Shown here in pieces: positions 6,971-13,271 of a stretch of DNA of 13,271 nucleotides. Source of the DNA: CAZXEU01 sp964639665 (lineage in GTDB: Bacteria > Bacteroidota > Rhodothermia > Rhodothermales > Bin80); the NCBI GenBank assembly GCA_964639665.1, contig CAZXEU010000137.1:1-13271 (forward strand). The letters run 5' to 3'. The notes beneath the pieces are model-generated. The model was not told where the DNA came from and did not search any database. It saw only the letters and a program-made list of their open reading frames with translations. The translations under genes were made by a program, and so were the position numbers. Every line of letters starts with the position of its first letter. Positions within the stretch are counted from its first letter, which is position 1.

Positions 6971-7930
6971 ATGCACCTCAGTTCAAGGACTGCGCGCATT
7001 TACGTGGCTGGCCACCGGGGCCTGCTAGGCTCGGCCATTGTACGGCACCTTGACGGGGCCGGCTACCGGTCCATCGTGAAGGCAACCTCAACGGAACTTG
7101 ACCTTCGGTGCCAAAGCGCAGTCGACCGGTTCTTCGCCGATCAGCGGCCCGAGTATGTTGTCCTGGCAGCTGCCCGTGTGGGAGGCATACTGGCCAATGA
7201 CCGGTTTCCGGCTGATTTCATCGGCGACAACCTTGCCATACAGGGCAATGTCATACGGGCGGCCCATCGAATGGGCGTGCGGCGTCTGCTATTTCTGGGC
7301 AGTACATGCATCTATCCCAAGCACGCGCCGCAGCCCCTGCGCGAGGAATACCTGCTGAGCGGCCCGCTTGAGCCAACCAACCAGTGGTATGCCATTGCCA
7401 AGATCGCAGGTGTCAAGCTTTGCCAGGCCTTGCGACAGCAGCACGGATGCGACTTCGTTTCGCTCATGTCTACAAACCTGTACGGCCCGGGCGATCATTT
7501 TGACCTGGAGACCAGCCACGTATTGCCGGCCCTATTGCGCAAGTTTCACGAGGCGAAGCTCCGTGGCAACGGCCCTGTTACGCTGTGGGGCAGCGGCACG
7601 CCGCGGCGCGAGTTTCTCTACAGCGAGGACCTGGCAGCCGCCTGCCTCTTCATCCTGGAACAGCCGGAAGAGGATCTGCATGCGGCAGCGCCGGATACGC
7701 TGCTCAACGTGGGCGTAGGCGAAGACCTGAGCATCAACGCGCTAGCCGACATGGTGCAAAAAGCCGTTGGCAGCAGGTGTGCGGTAGTGCATGACCGCTC
7801 TAAACCGGACGGCACGCCGCGCAAGCTAGTCGATGTATCGCGACTCAAGAGCCTTGGATGGACGGCGCCCACGCCCCTGAGCGAAGGGCTGCGCAGGACC
7901 TATGCCTGGTACCTCCAACAGAACGCGTGA
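6971..7930 (+). CDS. fcl: GDP-L-fucose synthase
   Basis: This NADPH-dependent bifunctional epimerase/reductase turns GDP-4-keto-6-deoxy-D-mannose into GDP-L-fucose, the second step after Gmd. The 319-residue protein has GHRGLLGSAI (14-23), VGGILAND, and GSTCIYPK with Ser111 and Cys113. PTNQWYAIAKIAG carries Tyr140 and Lys144. NLYGPGDHFDLETSHVLPAL carries His183, the counterpart of the catalytic histidine of E. coli Fcl. All key residues are kept; the Thr in GSTCIYP, where E. coli has Ser, is not in a catalytic position. I start at ATG 6971 (MHLSSRTARIYVAG), 2 nt after the previous stop. A longer in-frame start at 6884 would place 29 Arg/Ala-rich residues inside the previous gene. The order fcl-gmd is reversed relative to the pathway and to many clusters. 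Confidence 0.94.
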   Translation: MHLSSRTARIYVAGHRGLLGSAIVRHLDGAGYRSIVKATSTELDLRCQSAVDRFFADQRPEYVVLAAARVGGILANDRFPADFIGDNLAIQGNVIRAAHRMGVRRLLFLGSTCIYPKHAPQPLREEYLLSGPLEPTNQWYAIAKIAGVKLCQALRQQHGCDFVSLMSTNLYGPGDHFDLETSHVLPALLRKFHEAKLRGNGPVTLWGSGTPRREFLYSEDLAAACLFILEQPEEDLHAAAPDTLLNVGVGEDLSINALADMVQKAVGSRCAVVHDRSKPDGTPRKLVDVSRLKSLGWTAPTPLSEGLRRTYAWYLQQNA

Positions 7931-8987
7931 GATATTGCCACGGAAGGCGCTCATAACGGGAGTTACGGGACAGGACGGCGCCTACTTGGCGGAACTGCTC
8001 CTGGAGAAAGGGTACCAGGTACACGGTATCAAGCGAAGGTCCAGCCTCTTTAACACCGACCGCATCGATCACCTGTACCAGGATCCGCACGCCAGGGACG
8101 TTCGGTTCTTCCTACACTACGGCGACCTGACAGACTCGACCAACCTGATTCGGCTCGTCCAGGAGGTGCAGCCAGACGAAATCTACAATCTGGGGGCCCA
8201 GAGTCACGTCCAGGTCAGTTTCGAGACGCCGGAATACACGGCCAACGCGGACGCGGTCGGCGTGCTAAGGCTTCTGGAAGCCATTCGCATTCTGGACCTA
8301 AAGCACCGCGTCCGGTTCTACCAGGCCTCGACGAGCGAGCTGTTTGGCAAGGTGCGCGAAGTGCCGCAGAAGGAATCGACGCCGTTTCATCCGCGCAGCC
8401 CTTACGGCGTCGCCAAGCTCTATGCATACTGGATTACCGTCAACTACCGCGAAGCATACGGTTACTTTGCCTGCAACGGCATCCTGTTCAATCACGAAAG
8501 CCCCGTCAGGGGAGAGACATTCGTAACGCGCAAGATTACGCGCGGCGCTGCTCGCATCAAGGCGGGACTGGAAACGCGCCTGTATCTGGGCAATCTGGAC
8601 GCCTCCAGGGACTGGGGGCACGCCCGGGACTACGTCGAGGGCATGTGGCTCATGCTGCAGCAGGAGGCCCCGGACGACTACATCCTAGCCACGGGCGAGA
8701 CCTCCACGGTGAGGGAGTTCTGCACAAAAGCGTTCGCCGCAGCTGGCCTAGATCTTTCGTGGCACGGCAGAGGATCCGACGAGCAGGGCCGCTGCGCCAA
8801 GACGGGAGAGGTGCTCGTCGCCATTGATCCACGCTACTACCGGCCGGCCGAAGTGGATAACCTTGTCGGCGATGCGACCAAGGCAAGAATGCAGCTCGGA
8901 TGGTCGCCGCGCCGCTCGCTGGACTTGTTGATCGAGGAAATGGTAGAGGCCGATCTGGCGCAGGCTTCGCGGCAAGCGGCCCGCTAG
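7902..8987 (+). CDS. gmd: GDP-mannose 4,6-dehydratase
   Basis: Gmd removes water from GDP-D-mannose to give GDP-4-keto-6-deoxy-D-mannose, the substrate of the neighbouring Fcl. Motifs are ALITGVTGQDGAYLAE, GIKRRSSLFNTDRIDHLYQD, YNLGAQSHVQVSFETPEY, the active-site ASTSELFG (Thr144, Ser145, Glu146) with SPYGVAKLYAYW (Tyr168, Lys172), GETFVTRKITR and GNLDASRDWGHARDYVEGMW. The usual ESPRRGE reads ESPVRGE here, so the first arginine is replaced by valine. The ATG at 7902 gives 361 residues and overlaps fcl by 29 nt. A TTG at 7935 (LPRKALITGVTG), 4 nt after the fcl stop, would give a protein whose numbering matches E. coli Gmd exactly at Thr133/Tyr157/Lys161. It is a serious alternative start. Function is certain apart from the start. 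Confidence 0.95.
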   Translation: MPGTSNRTREILPRKALITGVTGQDGAYLAELLLEKGYQVHGIKRRSSLFNTDRIDHLYQDPHARDVRFFLHYGDLTDSTNLIRLVQEVQPDEIYNLGAQSHVQVSFETPEYTANADAVGVLRLLEAIRILDLKHRVRFYQASTSELFGKVREVPQKESTPFHPRSPYGVAKLYAYWITVNYREAYGYFACNGILFNHESPVRGETFVTRKITRGAARIKAGLETRLYLGNLDASRDWGHARDYVEGMWLMLQQEAPDDYILATGETSTVREFCTKAFAAAGLDLSWHGRGSDEQGRCAKTGEVLVAIDPRYYRPAEVDNLVGDATKARMQLGWSPRRSLDLLIEEMVEADLAQASRQAAR

Positions 8988-9006
8988 TTCAAACCACGAA
9001 TTGCGC

Positions 9007-9741
9007 ATGCAGTTACCGAAGGGCATCGTTCTGGCAGGCGGAACCGGCAGTCGCCTGTACCCGCTGACCAAGGTAACCAACAAGCACTTGCTGCCTGTCG
9101 GGCGCTATCCCATGATCTACCACGCACTGCTGCGGCTGAGGGAAGCCGGCGTGGTCCAGATTGCGGTGGTGACCAGTCCCGAGCACATGGGAGACGTCGT
9201 GAACCTTCTCGGCAGCGGCTACGAGATGGGACTCGACCTTACATACCGCGTGCAGGACCGGCCTGGCGGCATCGCGCAGGCTATAGGCCTATGCGAGAAT
9301 TTTTCCGGCGGCAGCCCCATGGTCGTCATGCTGGGCGACAATATCGTCGCCGACAGCCTGGCTCCGGAAGTGGAAGCCTTTTGCGCGCAGGACCGTGGCG
9401 CCCGGATCCTGCTCAAGGAAGTGCCCGACCCGGAGCACTACGGCGTTGCCGCCTTTGGCGGCGAAACCATCGTGGATATCATAGAAAAGCCGGATAAACC
9501 TCCCAGTTCATTTGCCGTCACAGGTATCTATTTCTACGACGCCCAGGTCTTCGACATCATTCGCGGCCTTTCTCCGAGCCGTCGGGGTGAATTCGAGGTA
9601 AGCGACGTGAATGCCGAATATGTAAGGCGAAGCCAGCTTACGCACGGTATCCTGGAAGGCTGGTGGGGAGATGCGGGCACCATGGAAGGATGGCACAAGG
9701 CCAACAGGCTCGCCCGTGACGTAGTCTACCCTGATGCCTGA
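9007..9741 (+). CDS. RmlA-like sugar-1-phosphate nucleotidyltransferase (short form)
   Basis: This cytoplasmic GT-A-fold enzyme joins a hexose-1-phosphate to an NTP and releases pyrophosphate. The signature LAGGTGSRLYPLTKVTNKHL (9-28) is that of glucose-1-phosphate thymidylyltransferases. It also has RPGGIAQAI (85-93), the metal-binding LGDN (Asp111), IIEKPDKPPSSFAVTGIYFY and WWGDAGTMEGW. At 244 residues it lacks the roughly 45-residue C-terminal extension of classical RmlA, which helps form the allosteric dinucleotide site. It is therefore the short type, and its sugar and nucleotide are less certain (dTDP-glucose is the default guess). I start at ATG 9007 (MQLPKGIVLAGG); a TTG at 9001 is also in frame. 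It begins 19 nt after gmd, and its end overlaps the next gene by 8 nt. Confidence 0.85.
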   Translation: MQLPKGIVLAGGTGSRLYPLTKVTNKHLLPVGRYPMIYHALLRLREAGVVQIAVVTSPEHMGDVVNLLGSGYEMGLDLTYRVQDRPGGIAQAIGLCENFSGGSPMVVMLGDNIVADSLAPEVEAFCAQDRGARILLKEVPDPEHYGVAAFGGETIVDIIEKPDKPPSSFAVTGIYFYDAQVFDIIRGLSPSRRGEFEVSDVNAEYVRRSQLTHGILEGWWGDAGTMEGWHKANRLARDVVYPDA

Positions 9742-10219
9742 GCCGGTGCGCTGGACCGACGCTCCCATACCGGACTGCGCGATTGCGCCGCTTGAGCGCT
9801 ACGTGGATAGCCGCGGATGGCTCTCGGAGATCTATCGGCAGGATTGTCTCACGGAGACGCTGTATCCCGTCATGGGATACGTGTCGCTTACCCATGCCGG
9901 CGTTACGCGCGGACCGCACGAGCACCGCGAGCAGACCGATCTCTTCGTCTTCTTTAGCGGGATCTTTCGACTGTACCTGTGGGACTACAGGAGGGATTCG
10001 CCAACGTATGGCCACCGACAGGTCGAGGACCTGGGGGCAGATCGTCCCGCGACAGTCATCGTACCGCCCGGCGTCATTCACGCCTACCGCAATATCGGCG
10101 CCAGTGATGCCATCATAATCAATTGTCCTAACCGCCTGTATGCCGGAAGCGGCAAGGCAGATCCGGTGGATGAAATCCGCCACGAAGAGGACTCGCGCCT
10201 TGTCCTCACGATGGAATAG
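9734..10219 (+). CDS. RmlC-like cupin, dTDP-4-dehydrorhamnose 3,5-epimerase-related
   Basis: This 161-residue single cupin is similar to dTDP-4-keto-6-deoxyglucose 3,5-epimerases. Shared features are DSRGWLSEIY (25-34), where RmlC has D-x-RG-x-F/L-E-x-F/Y, and GVTRGPHEHREQTDLFVFFS (56-75) in place of RmlC's GVxRGLHxQ, keeping the histidine at residue 62. WDYRRDSPTYG and VPPGVIHAYRN (110-120) correspond to RmlC's DxRxxSPTFG and IPPGFAHG. A tyrosine (NRLYAG) and the acidic DEIRHEED end also have RmlC counterparts. The protein is shorter than RmlC (about 180 residues). The likely role is epimerisation or isomerisation of a 4-keto-NDP-sugar, but the substrate is not determined. No RmlB or RmlD gene is in the window. 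Its start codon overlaps the end of the nucleotidyltransferase gene (ATGCCTGA), which implies coupled translation and a shared pathway. Confidence 0.75.
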   Translation: MPEPVRWTDAPIPDCAIAPLERYVDSRGWLSEIYRQDCLTETLYPVMGYVSLTHAGVTRGPHEHREQTDLFVFFSGIFRLYLWDYRRDSPTYGHRQVEDLGADRPATVIVPPGVIHAYRNIGASDAIIINCPNRLYAGSGKADPVDEIRHEEDSRLVLTME

Positions 10220-10223
10220 TCGC

Positions 10224-11216
10224 ATGAAGCTGATCATCCCCATGGCAGGCCGCGGCAAACGCCTGCGACCCCAGTCGAACGTCACGCCCAAGCCGCTTCT
10301 GAGCGTAGCCGGCAAGACCGTAGTGGAGCGCATCTTTGAAGGGTTTGCCGACATCCTGCCGAGGCCGGTCACGGAGGCGGTCTTCATCCTGGGACCAGGC
10401 TTCGGGCAGAGCGTGCGCGATGCACTGGCAGACATTTGCCACCGCCACGACATCGAGCCACACTACGTGGTGCAGCAGAGTCCCCTGGGCACGGCGCATG
10501 CCGTGGACGTGGCCAGCGACCACCTGAACGGAGAGGGCATAGTGATCTATGCCGACACGGTATTCGTTATGGGCGATCCCGTCACGCTCGCGGGCGCCGA
10601 CGTCGTGGCTTGGGTAAAGCAGGTGGACGACCCGAGCCGTTTCGGCGTGGCTGTTCGCGAAGGTGAGCGCATTGTCGCGTTCGTCGAAAAGCCGCAATCG
10701 CTGATTTCTCGCGAAGCTCTGATCGGGATCTACTATGTGCGTGACCTCGGCATGCTACACCGCGCCATCCAGCACCTGTTCGACAAAGACATCAAGGGAA
10801 AGGGTGGAGAATACTACCTGACGGATGCCTTTGACCTGCTCCTGAAGCGGGGCCAGGTATTTCTGACGGCGACGGTTGAGGAGTGGCTCGACTGCGGAAC
10901 GCTCGAAGCGCTGTTTCAAACAACCTGCCGGCTGCTGGGCGGCGCGGACCATTCTGCGGCAACGGTTGACAACAGCGCGATCATTGAGCCCGTTTATCTG
11001 GCGCCCGGTGCGGAAATCAGGGATTCCGTCGTGGGCCCCAATGTGTCAGTCGAAAGAAATGCCCGGATTGAGAGCGCCGTTGTCCGGGACAGTATCGTGT
11101 TTGAAGGCGCGCGCGTGCGGAGCGCGGTACTTGCTGGCGCATTTGTTGGAGCCCACGCCGCGGTAGAATGCGCGCCGCTCGCCGTAAACGTGGGGGACCA
11201 TTCATCGGTAAAGTAG
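10224..11216 (+). CDS. Sugar-1-phosphate nucleotidyltransferase with left-handed beta-helix domain
   Basis: This is a two-domain NDP-sugar pyrophosphorylase. The N-terminal GT-A domain (about residues 1-240) has PMAGRGKRLRPQSNVTPKPL (6-25), the nucleotide-binding loop and lysine; QQSPLGTAHAV (84-94); the metal site YADT (Asp111); FVEKP (153-157); GGEYYLTDAFDLLL; and EEWLDCGTLEAL. Residues from about 249 form hexapeptide-type repeats (SAIIEPVYLAPGAEI, DSVVGPNVSVERNARIESAV, DSIVFEGARVRSAVLAGAFV), predicting a left-handed beta-helix that often mediates oligomerisation or a second activity. The substrate (glucose-, mannose- or another hexose-1-phosphate) is not evident. I start at ATG 10224 (MKLIIPMAG), 4 nt after the cupin stop. 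An upstream in-frame ATG at 10140 would overlap that gene with non-homologous sequence. The TAG stop is followed directly by the ATG of uxaA. Confidence 0.86.
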   Translation: MKLIIPMAGRGKRLRPQSNVTPKPLLSVAGKTVVERIFEGFADILPRPVTEAVFILGPGFGQSVRDALADICHRHDIEPHYVVQQSPLGTAHAVDVASDHLNGEGIVIYADTVFVMGDPVTLAGADVVAWVKQVDDPSRFGVAVREGERIVAFVEKPQSLISREALIGIYYVRDLGMLHRAIQHLFDKDIKGKGGEYYLTDAFDLLLKRGQVFLTATVEEWLDCGTLEALFQTTCRLLGGADHSAATVDNSAIIEPVYLAPGAEIRDSVVGPNVSVERNARIESAVVRDSIVFEGARVRSAVLAGAFVGAHAAVECAPLAVNVGDHSSVK

Positions 11217-12866
11217 ATGCCGGGCGCTTTTCTGCGCATTCATCCGACCGATAATGCCTGCGTCGCGCTGGTGAATTTGCCTCGCGGCCGGGCGGTGGCT
11301 CCAGACAGCGAGGCCTTTGCCTTGCGCTCGGGTATTCCTGCCAAGCACAAATTTGCTTCTAAGGCCCTGGAGGCCGGAGACGCCGTTGTGATGTACGGCA
11401 CCGTGGTTGGCCGCGCTTCCGAGCCGATCTGCCGCGGAGAGCTGCTGACGACCCTGAACGTATCTCACGACACCGCCCATTATTCGATCGGCGCAACAGG
11501 CTACCGCTGGAGCCCTCCGGAAGTGTCGCGCTGGCAAAGGCGGTCCTTCAATGGATATCACCGCTCCGATGGCCAGGTAGGCACCAGTAACCGGTGGCTG
11601 GTCATTCCGCTCGTATTCTGCGAAAACCGCAATGCACACGTGTTGCGTTCGGCGTTCGAGGAAGAACTGGGCTATGCCGCGTCCTCCGCGTATCGAAGCC
11701 AAGTGGCGCAGCTGGCGAGGCTCTACCGGGCAGGCGCTTCCCCGGATGAACTGCGCCGGCATCTTCCAACAGGCGTCACAGGTGGCAAACGTCAACGCCT
11801 GTTCGAGAACGTCGATGGAATCCACTTTCTGACACATGAAGGCGGATGCGGTGGTACGCGTGAGGATGCGCAGAGCTTGTGCGGGCTCTTTGCCGGATAT
11901 CTGCACCACCCGAACGTGGCCGGCGCCACGGTGCTCAGCCTTGGCTGCGAGAATGCCCAGCTGGAGCTTCTGGAGCAGGAAATCCGGCGTCGAAATCCGC
12001 ATTTTGACAAGCTGCTCCTGACCTACAGGCAACAGAACTACGCCAGCGTACACACGCTACTCTCCGAGGCCGTCTCCGAGACATTCGCATCGCTGGCGGA
12101 TGTCAATCGCCTCCAGCGCAAGCCGGCGCCGCTGAGCCGTCTCACGCTGGGTCTCGAGTGTGGCGGCTCGGACGGCTTTTCCGGGCTGTCCGCGAATCCG
12201 GCCATGGGGCACGCGGCGGACGTGCTTGTAGCACTGGGAGGACGGGCCATTCTCGCGGAATTTCCGGAGCTGTGCGGCGTCGAGCAAGCGCTGATTGACC
12301 GATGCACCTCGCCTGCGCCAGCAGAGCGGTTTGTCGACCTGATGCAGCGCTACGCAAGCCTTGCCGAGGCCGTGGGTTCCGGGTTCGACATGAACCCCTC
12401 ACCCGGCAACATCCGGGACGGTCTCCTAACGGATGCCATGAAATCGGCGGGCGCAGCACGCAAGGGAGGGACTTCGCCTGTCAGGGATGTGCTGGACTAT
12501 CCCGAATACGCCACGAAGTCCGGGCTGAATCTGCTCTGCACGCCCGGCGGAGACGTAGAATCCACGACGGCCATCGCAGGCGCCGGGGCGCAGGTCATCC
12601 TATTCTCGACCGGGCTCGGTACTCCGACGGGCAATCCCGTTGCATCGGTCGTCAAGATCTCCTCCAATTCTGCGCTGCACATGCGCATGCCGGATATCAT
12701 CGACCTGGACGCGGGTGGTATCGTAACAGGCGAGGAAACGATTCAGGAAGTGGGTGAGAGAATTCTTGACATGGTTTTTTCGGTGGCAAGCGGAACTGAA
12801 TCGACCAAAGCGGACTTGCTGCGCCAGTACGATTTCATTCCATGGAAGAGAGGCGTTTCGCTTTAG
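11217..12866 (+). CDS. uxaA: Altronate dehydratase (UxaA family, long form)
   Basis: UxaA dehydrates D-altronate to 2-keto-3-deoxygluconate in galacturonate catabolism. The 549-residue protein begins with a SAF-type domain (FLRIHPTDNACVALVNLP; PAKHKFASKALEAGDAVVMY; about 1-95). The catalytic part has GYHRSDGQVGTSNRWLVIPL, LTHEGGCGG (205-213), HPNVAGATVLSLGCENAQ, GLECGGSDGFSGLSANPA (312-329), EFPELCGVEQ (348-357), NPSPGN (393-398), FSTGLGTPTGNPVASVVKIS and the C-terminal DFIPWKRGVSL. It is therefore full length and intact, and resembles the long UxaA proteins I recall from Bacteroidetes. His and Cys residues of the HEGGCGG and LGCE motifs are probable metal ligands. It starts with no gap after the nucleotidyltransferase stop (TAGATG). 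That is odd for a catabolic gene, and no uxaB, uxaC, kdgK or eda neighbour is visible. A related sugar acid could be the real substrate. Confidence 0.9.
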   Translation: MPGAFLRIHPTDNACVALVNLPRGRAVAPDSEAFALRSGIPAKHKFASKALEAGDAVVMYGTVVGRASEPICRGELLTTLNVSHDTAHYSIGATGYRWSPPEVSRWQRRSFNGYHRSDGQVGTSNRWLVIPLVFCENRNAHVLRSAFEEELGYAASSAYRSQVAQLARLYRAGASPDELRRHLPTGVTGGKRQRLFENVDGIHFLTHEGGCGGTREDAQSLCGLFAGYLHHPNVAGATVLSLGCENAQLELLEQEIRRRNPHFDKLLLTYRQQNYASVHTLLSEAVSETFASLADVNRLQRKPAPLSRLTLGLECGGSDGFSGLSANPAMGHAADVLVALGGRAILAEFPELCGVEQALIDRCTSPAPAERFVDLMQRYASLAEAVGSGFDMNPSPGNIRDGLLTDAMKSAGAARKGGTSPVRDVLDYPEYATKSGLNLLCTPGGDVESTTAIAGAGAQVILFSTGLGTPTGNPVASVVKISSNSALHMRMPDIIDLDAGGIVTGEETIQEVGERILDMVFSVASGTESTKADLLRQYDFIPWKRGVSL

Positions 12867-13271
12867 GCCATGGGCCCAAGCTTCCCCTCGACGCGGGACA
12901 CTGCAATTGTCTTACTCCAATCGAATAGGATCTTGTTTGATCAGCTTACTGAAGGCCCTACTGGAATTCGAAGCCGTTGCCCGAAAAGAATCCGAGTCCT
13001 CGACAAGATAGAAGGTGCACGATTCGCGTCCGGGGCCTTTGGAGCGTGATGCCGTCCGGAAGTTAGATCCGTTCATCGGTATTCCGTCCGATTGGTGGCT
13101 CCAACCATCTCTGGACAAGGGTCACTCGTGCCTAGGAGCCTGTCGAGCTTAGTGCTCGTGTGATTGAGTTTTCGGCCGAGATTTGCGGAATACAGCAGGA
13201 TTGCGCCAATGACCATCCTGAAGGTCGTGGTTTAGCGGCTTCGGAGATCTAATGAGCCCGCTCTGGGCCTG
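12867..13271. other. Stretch without a recognisable gene after uxaA
   Basis: These 405 bases hold only short open frames on either strand (68 codons or fewer once uxaA has ended), and I recognise no motif in any of them. There is no strong GC hairpin followed by a T run, so no terminator for the plus-strand operon can be named. A small CGAGC-TTAGT-GCTCG hairpin lies at 13144-13158. At the right edge an ATG at 13252 follows a GGAG at 13242-13245 and stays open for six codons to the window end. It could start another gene, but it is too short to call. Confidence 0.4.

Noticed and set aside
9638..10453. Minus-strand open frame of 271 codons over the cupin and nucleotidyltransferase genes
   Set aside because: It is antisense to three genes with clear motifs. 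Its composition looks like out-of-frame translation.
11202..12053. Minus-strand open frame of 283 codons over uxaA
   Set aside because: It is antisense to conserved uxaA sequence and carries no motif; a stop-poor shadow frame.
13120..13271. Possible end of an insertion sequence
   Set aside because: The GGAGCCTGTCGAGC stretch gave a vague impression of an IS terminus, but no inverted-repeat partner, target duplication or transposase sequence is present in the window.
1..13271. Defence system, CRISPR array, toxin-antitoxin pair or prophage
   Set aside because: No spaced repeats, nuclease, helicase, integrase or paired small ORFs were found. All recognisable genes are housekeeping or sugar metabolism.

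Overview
The window is an ordinary-looking chromosomal segment from a moderately GC-rich bacterium, most likely of the Bacteroidota/Rhodothermota lineage. The reasons are the gene set and order (tRNA-Gln, prs, rplY/ctc, pth and hppA in a row), an altronate dehydratase that matches my memory of the long form seen in Bacteroidetes, and the near absence of Shine-Dalgarno sequences before the clear start codons. The lineage is an inference from these traits, not a database result.

Layout. Positions 1-171 (minus) hold the N-terminal 57 codons of a PhnB-like VOC/glyoxalase-fold protein that runs off the left edge. Positions 172-611 contain no gene I can support. A minus-strand housekeeping cluster runs from about 5048 down to 612: tRNA-Gln(UUG), prs (PRPP synthetase), rplY (ribosomal protein L25/Ctc), pth (peptidyl-tRNA hydrolase) and hppA (membrane-bound ion-pumping pyrophosphatase). 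Spacings are 11-42 nt, so one transcript is plausible. A roughly 150-nt divergent intergenic region (5049-5197) separates it from a plus-strand operon.

The plus-strand operon (5198-12866) holds eight tightly packed genes: an Asp/Glu racemase-family protein, UDP-glucuronate decarboxylase, GDP-L-fucose synthase (fcl), GDP-mannose 4,6-dehydratase (gmd), an RmlA-like sugar nucleotidyltransferase, an RmlC-like cupin, a second sugar nucleotidyltransferase with a C-terminal left-handed beta-helix, and altronate dehydratase (uxaA). Several junctions overlap or touch (ATGCCTGA at 9734-9741, TAGATG at 11214-11219), which suggests translational coupling. Positions 12867-13271 hold no recognisable gene.

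How the genes work together. The plus-strand operon supplies activated sugars: UDP-xylose from UDP-glucuronate, GDP-L-fucose from GDP-mannose, and at least one further NDP-sugar of unknown identity. This points to surface or extracellular polysaccharide synthesis, although no glycosyltransferase, flippase or polymerase lies in the window. The two nucleotidyltransferases would release pyrophosphate, which HppA can hydrolyse to energise the membrane. HppA carries residues typical of K+-dependent, Na+-pumping enzymes.

I found no CRISPR array, toxin-antitoxin pair, phage gene, complete insertion sequence or defence system. The least expected features are the sugar-acid dehydratase joined without a gap to a sugar nucleotidyltransferase, and an RmlA/RmlC-like pair without the RmlB/RmlD partners.
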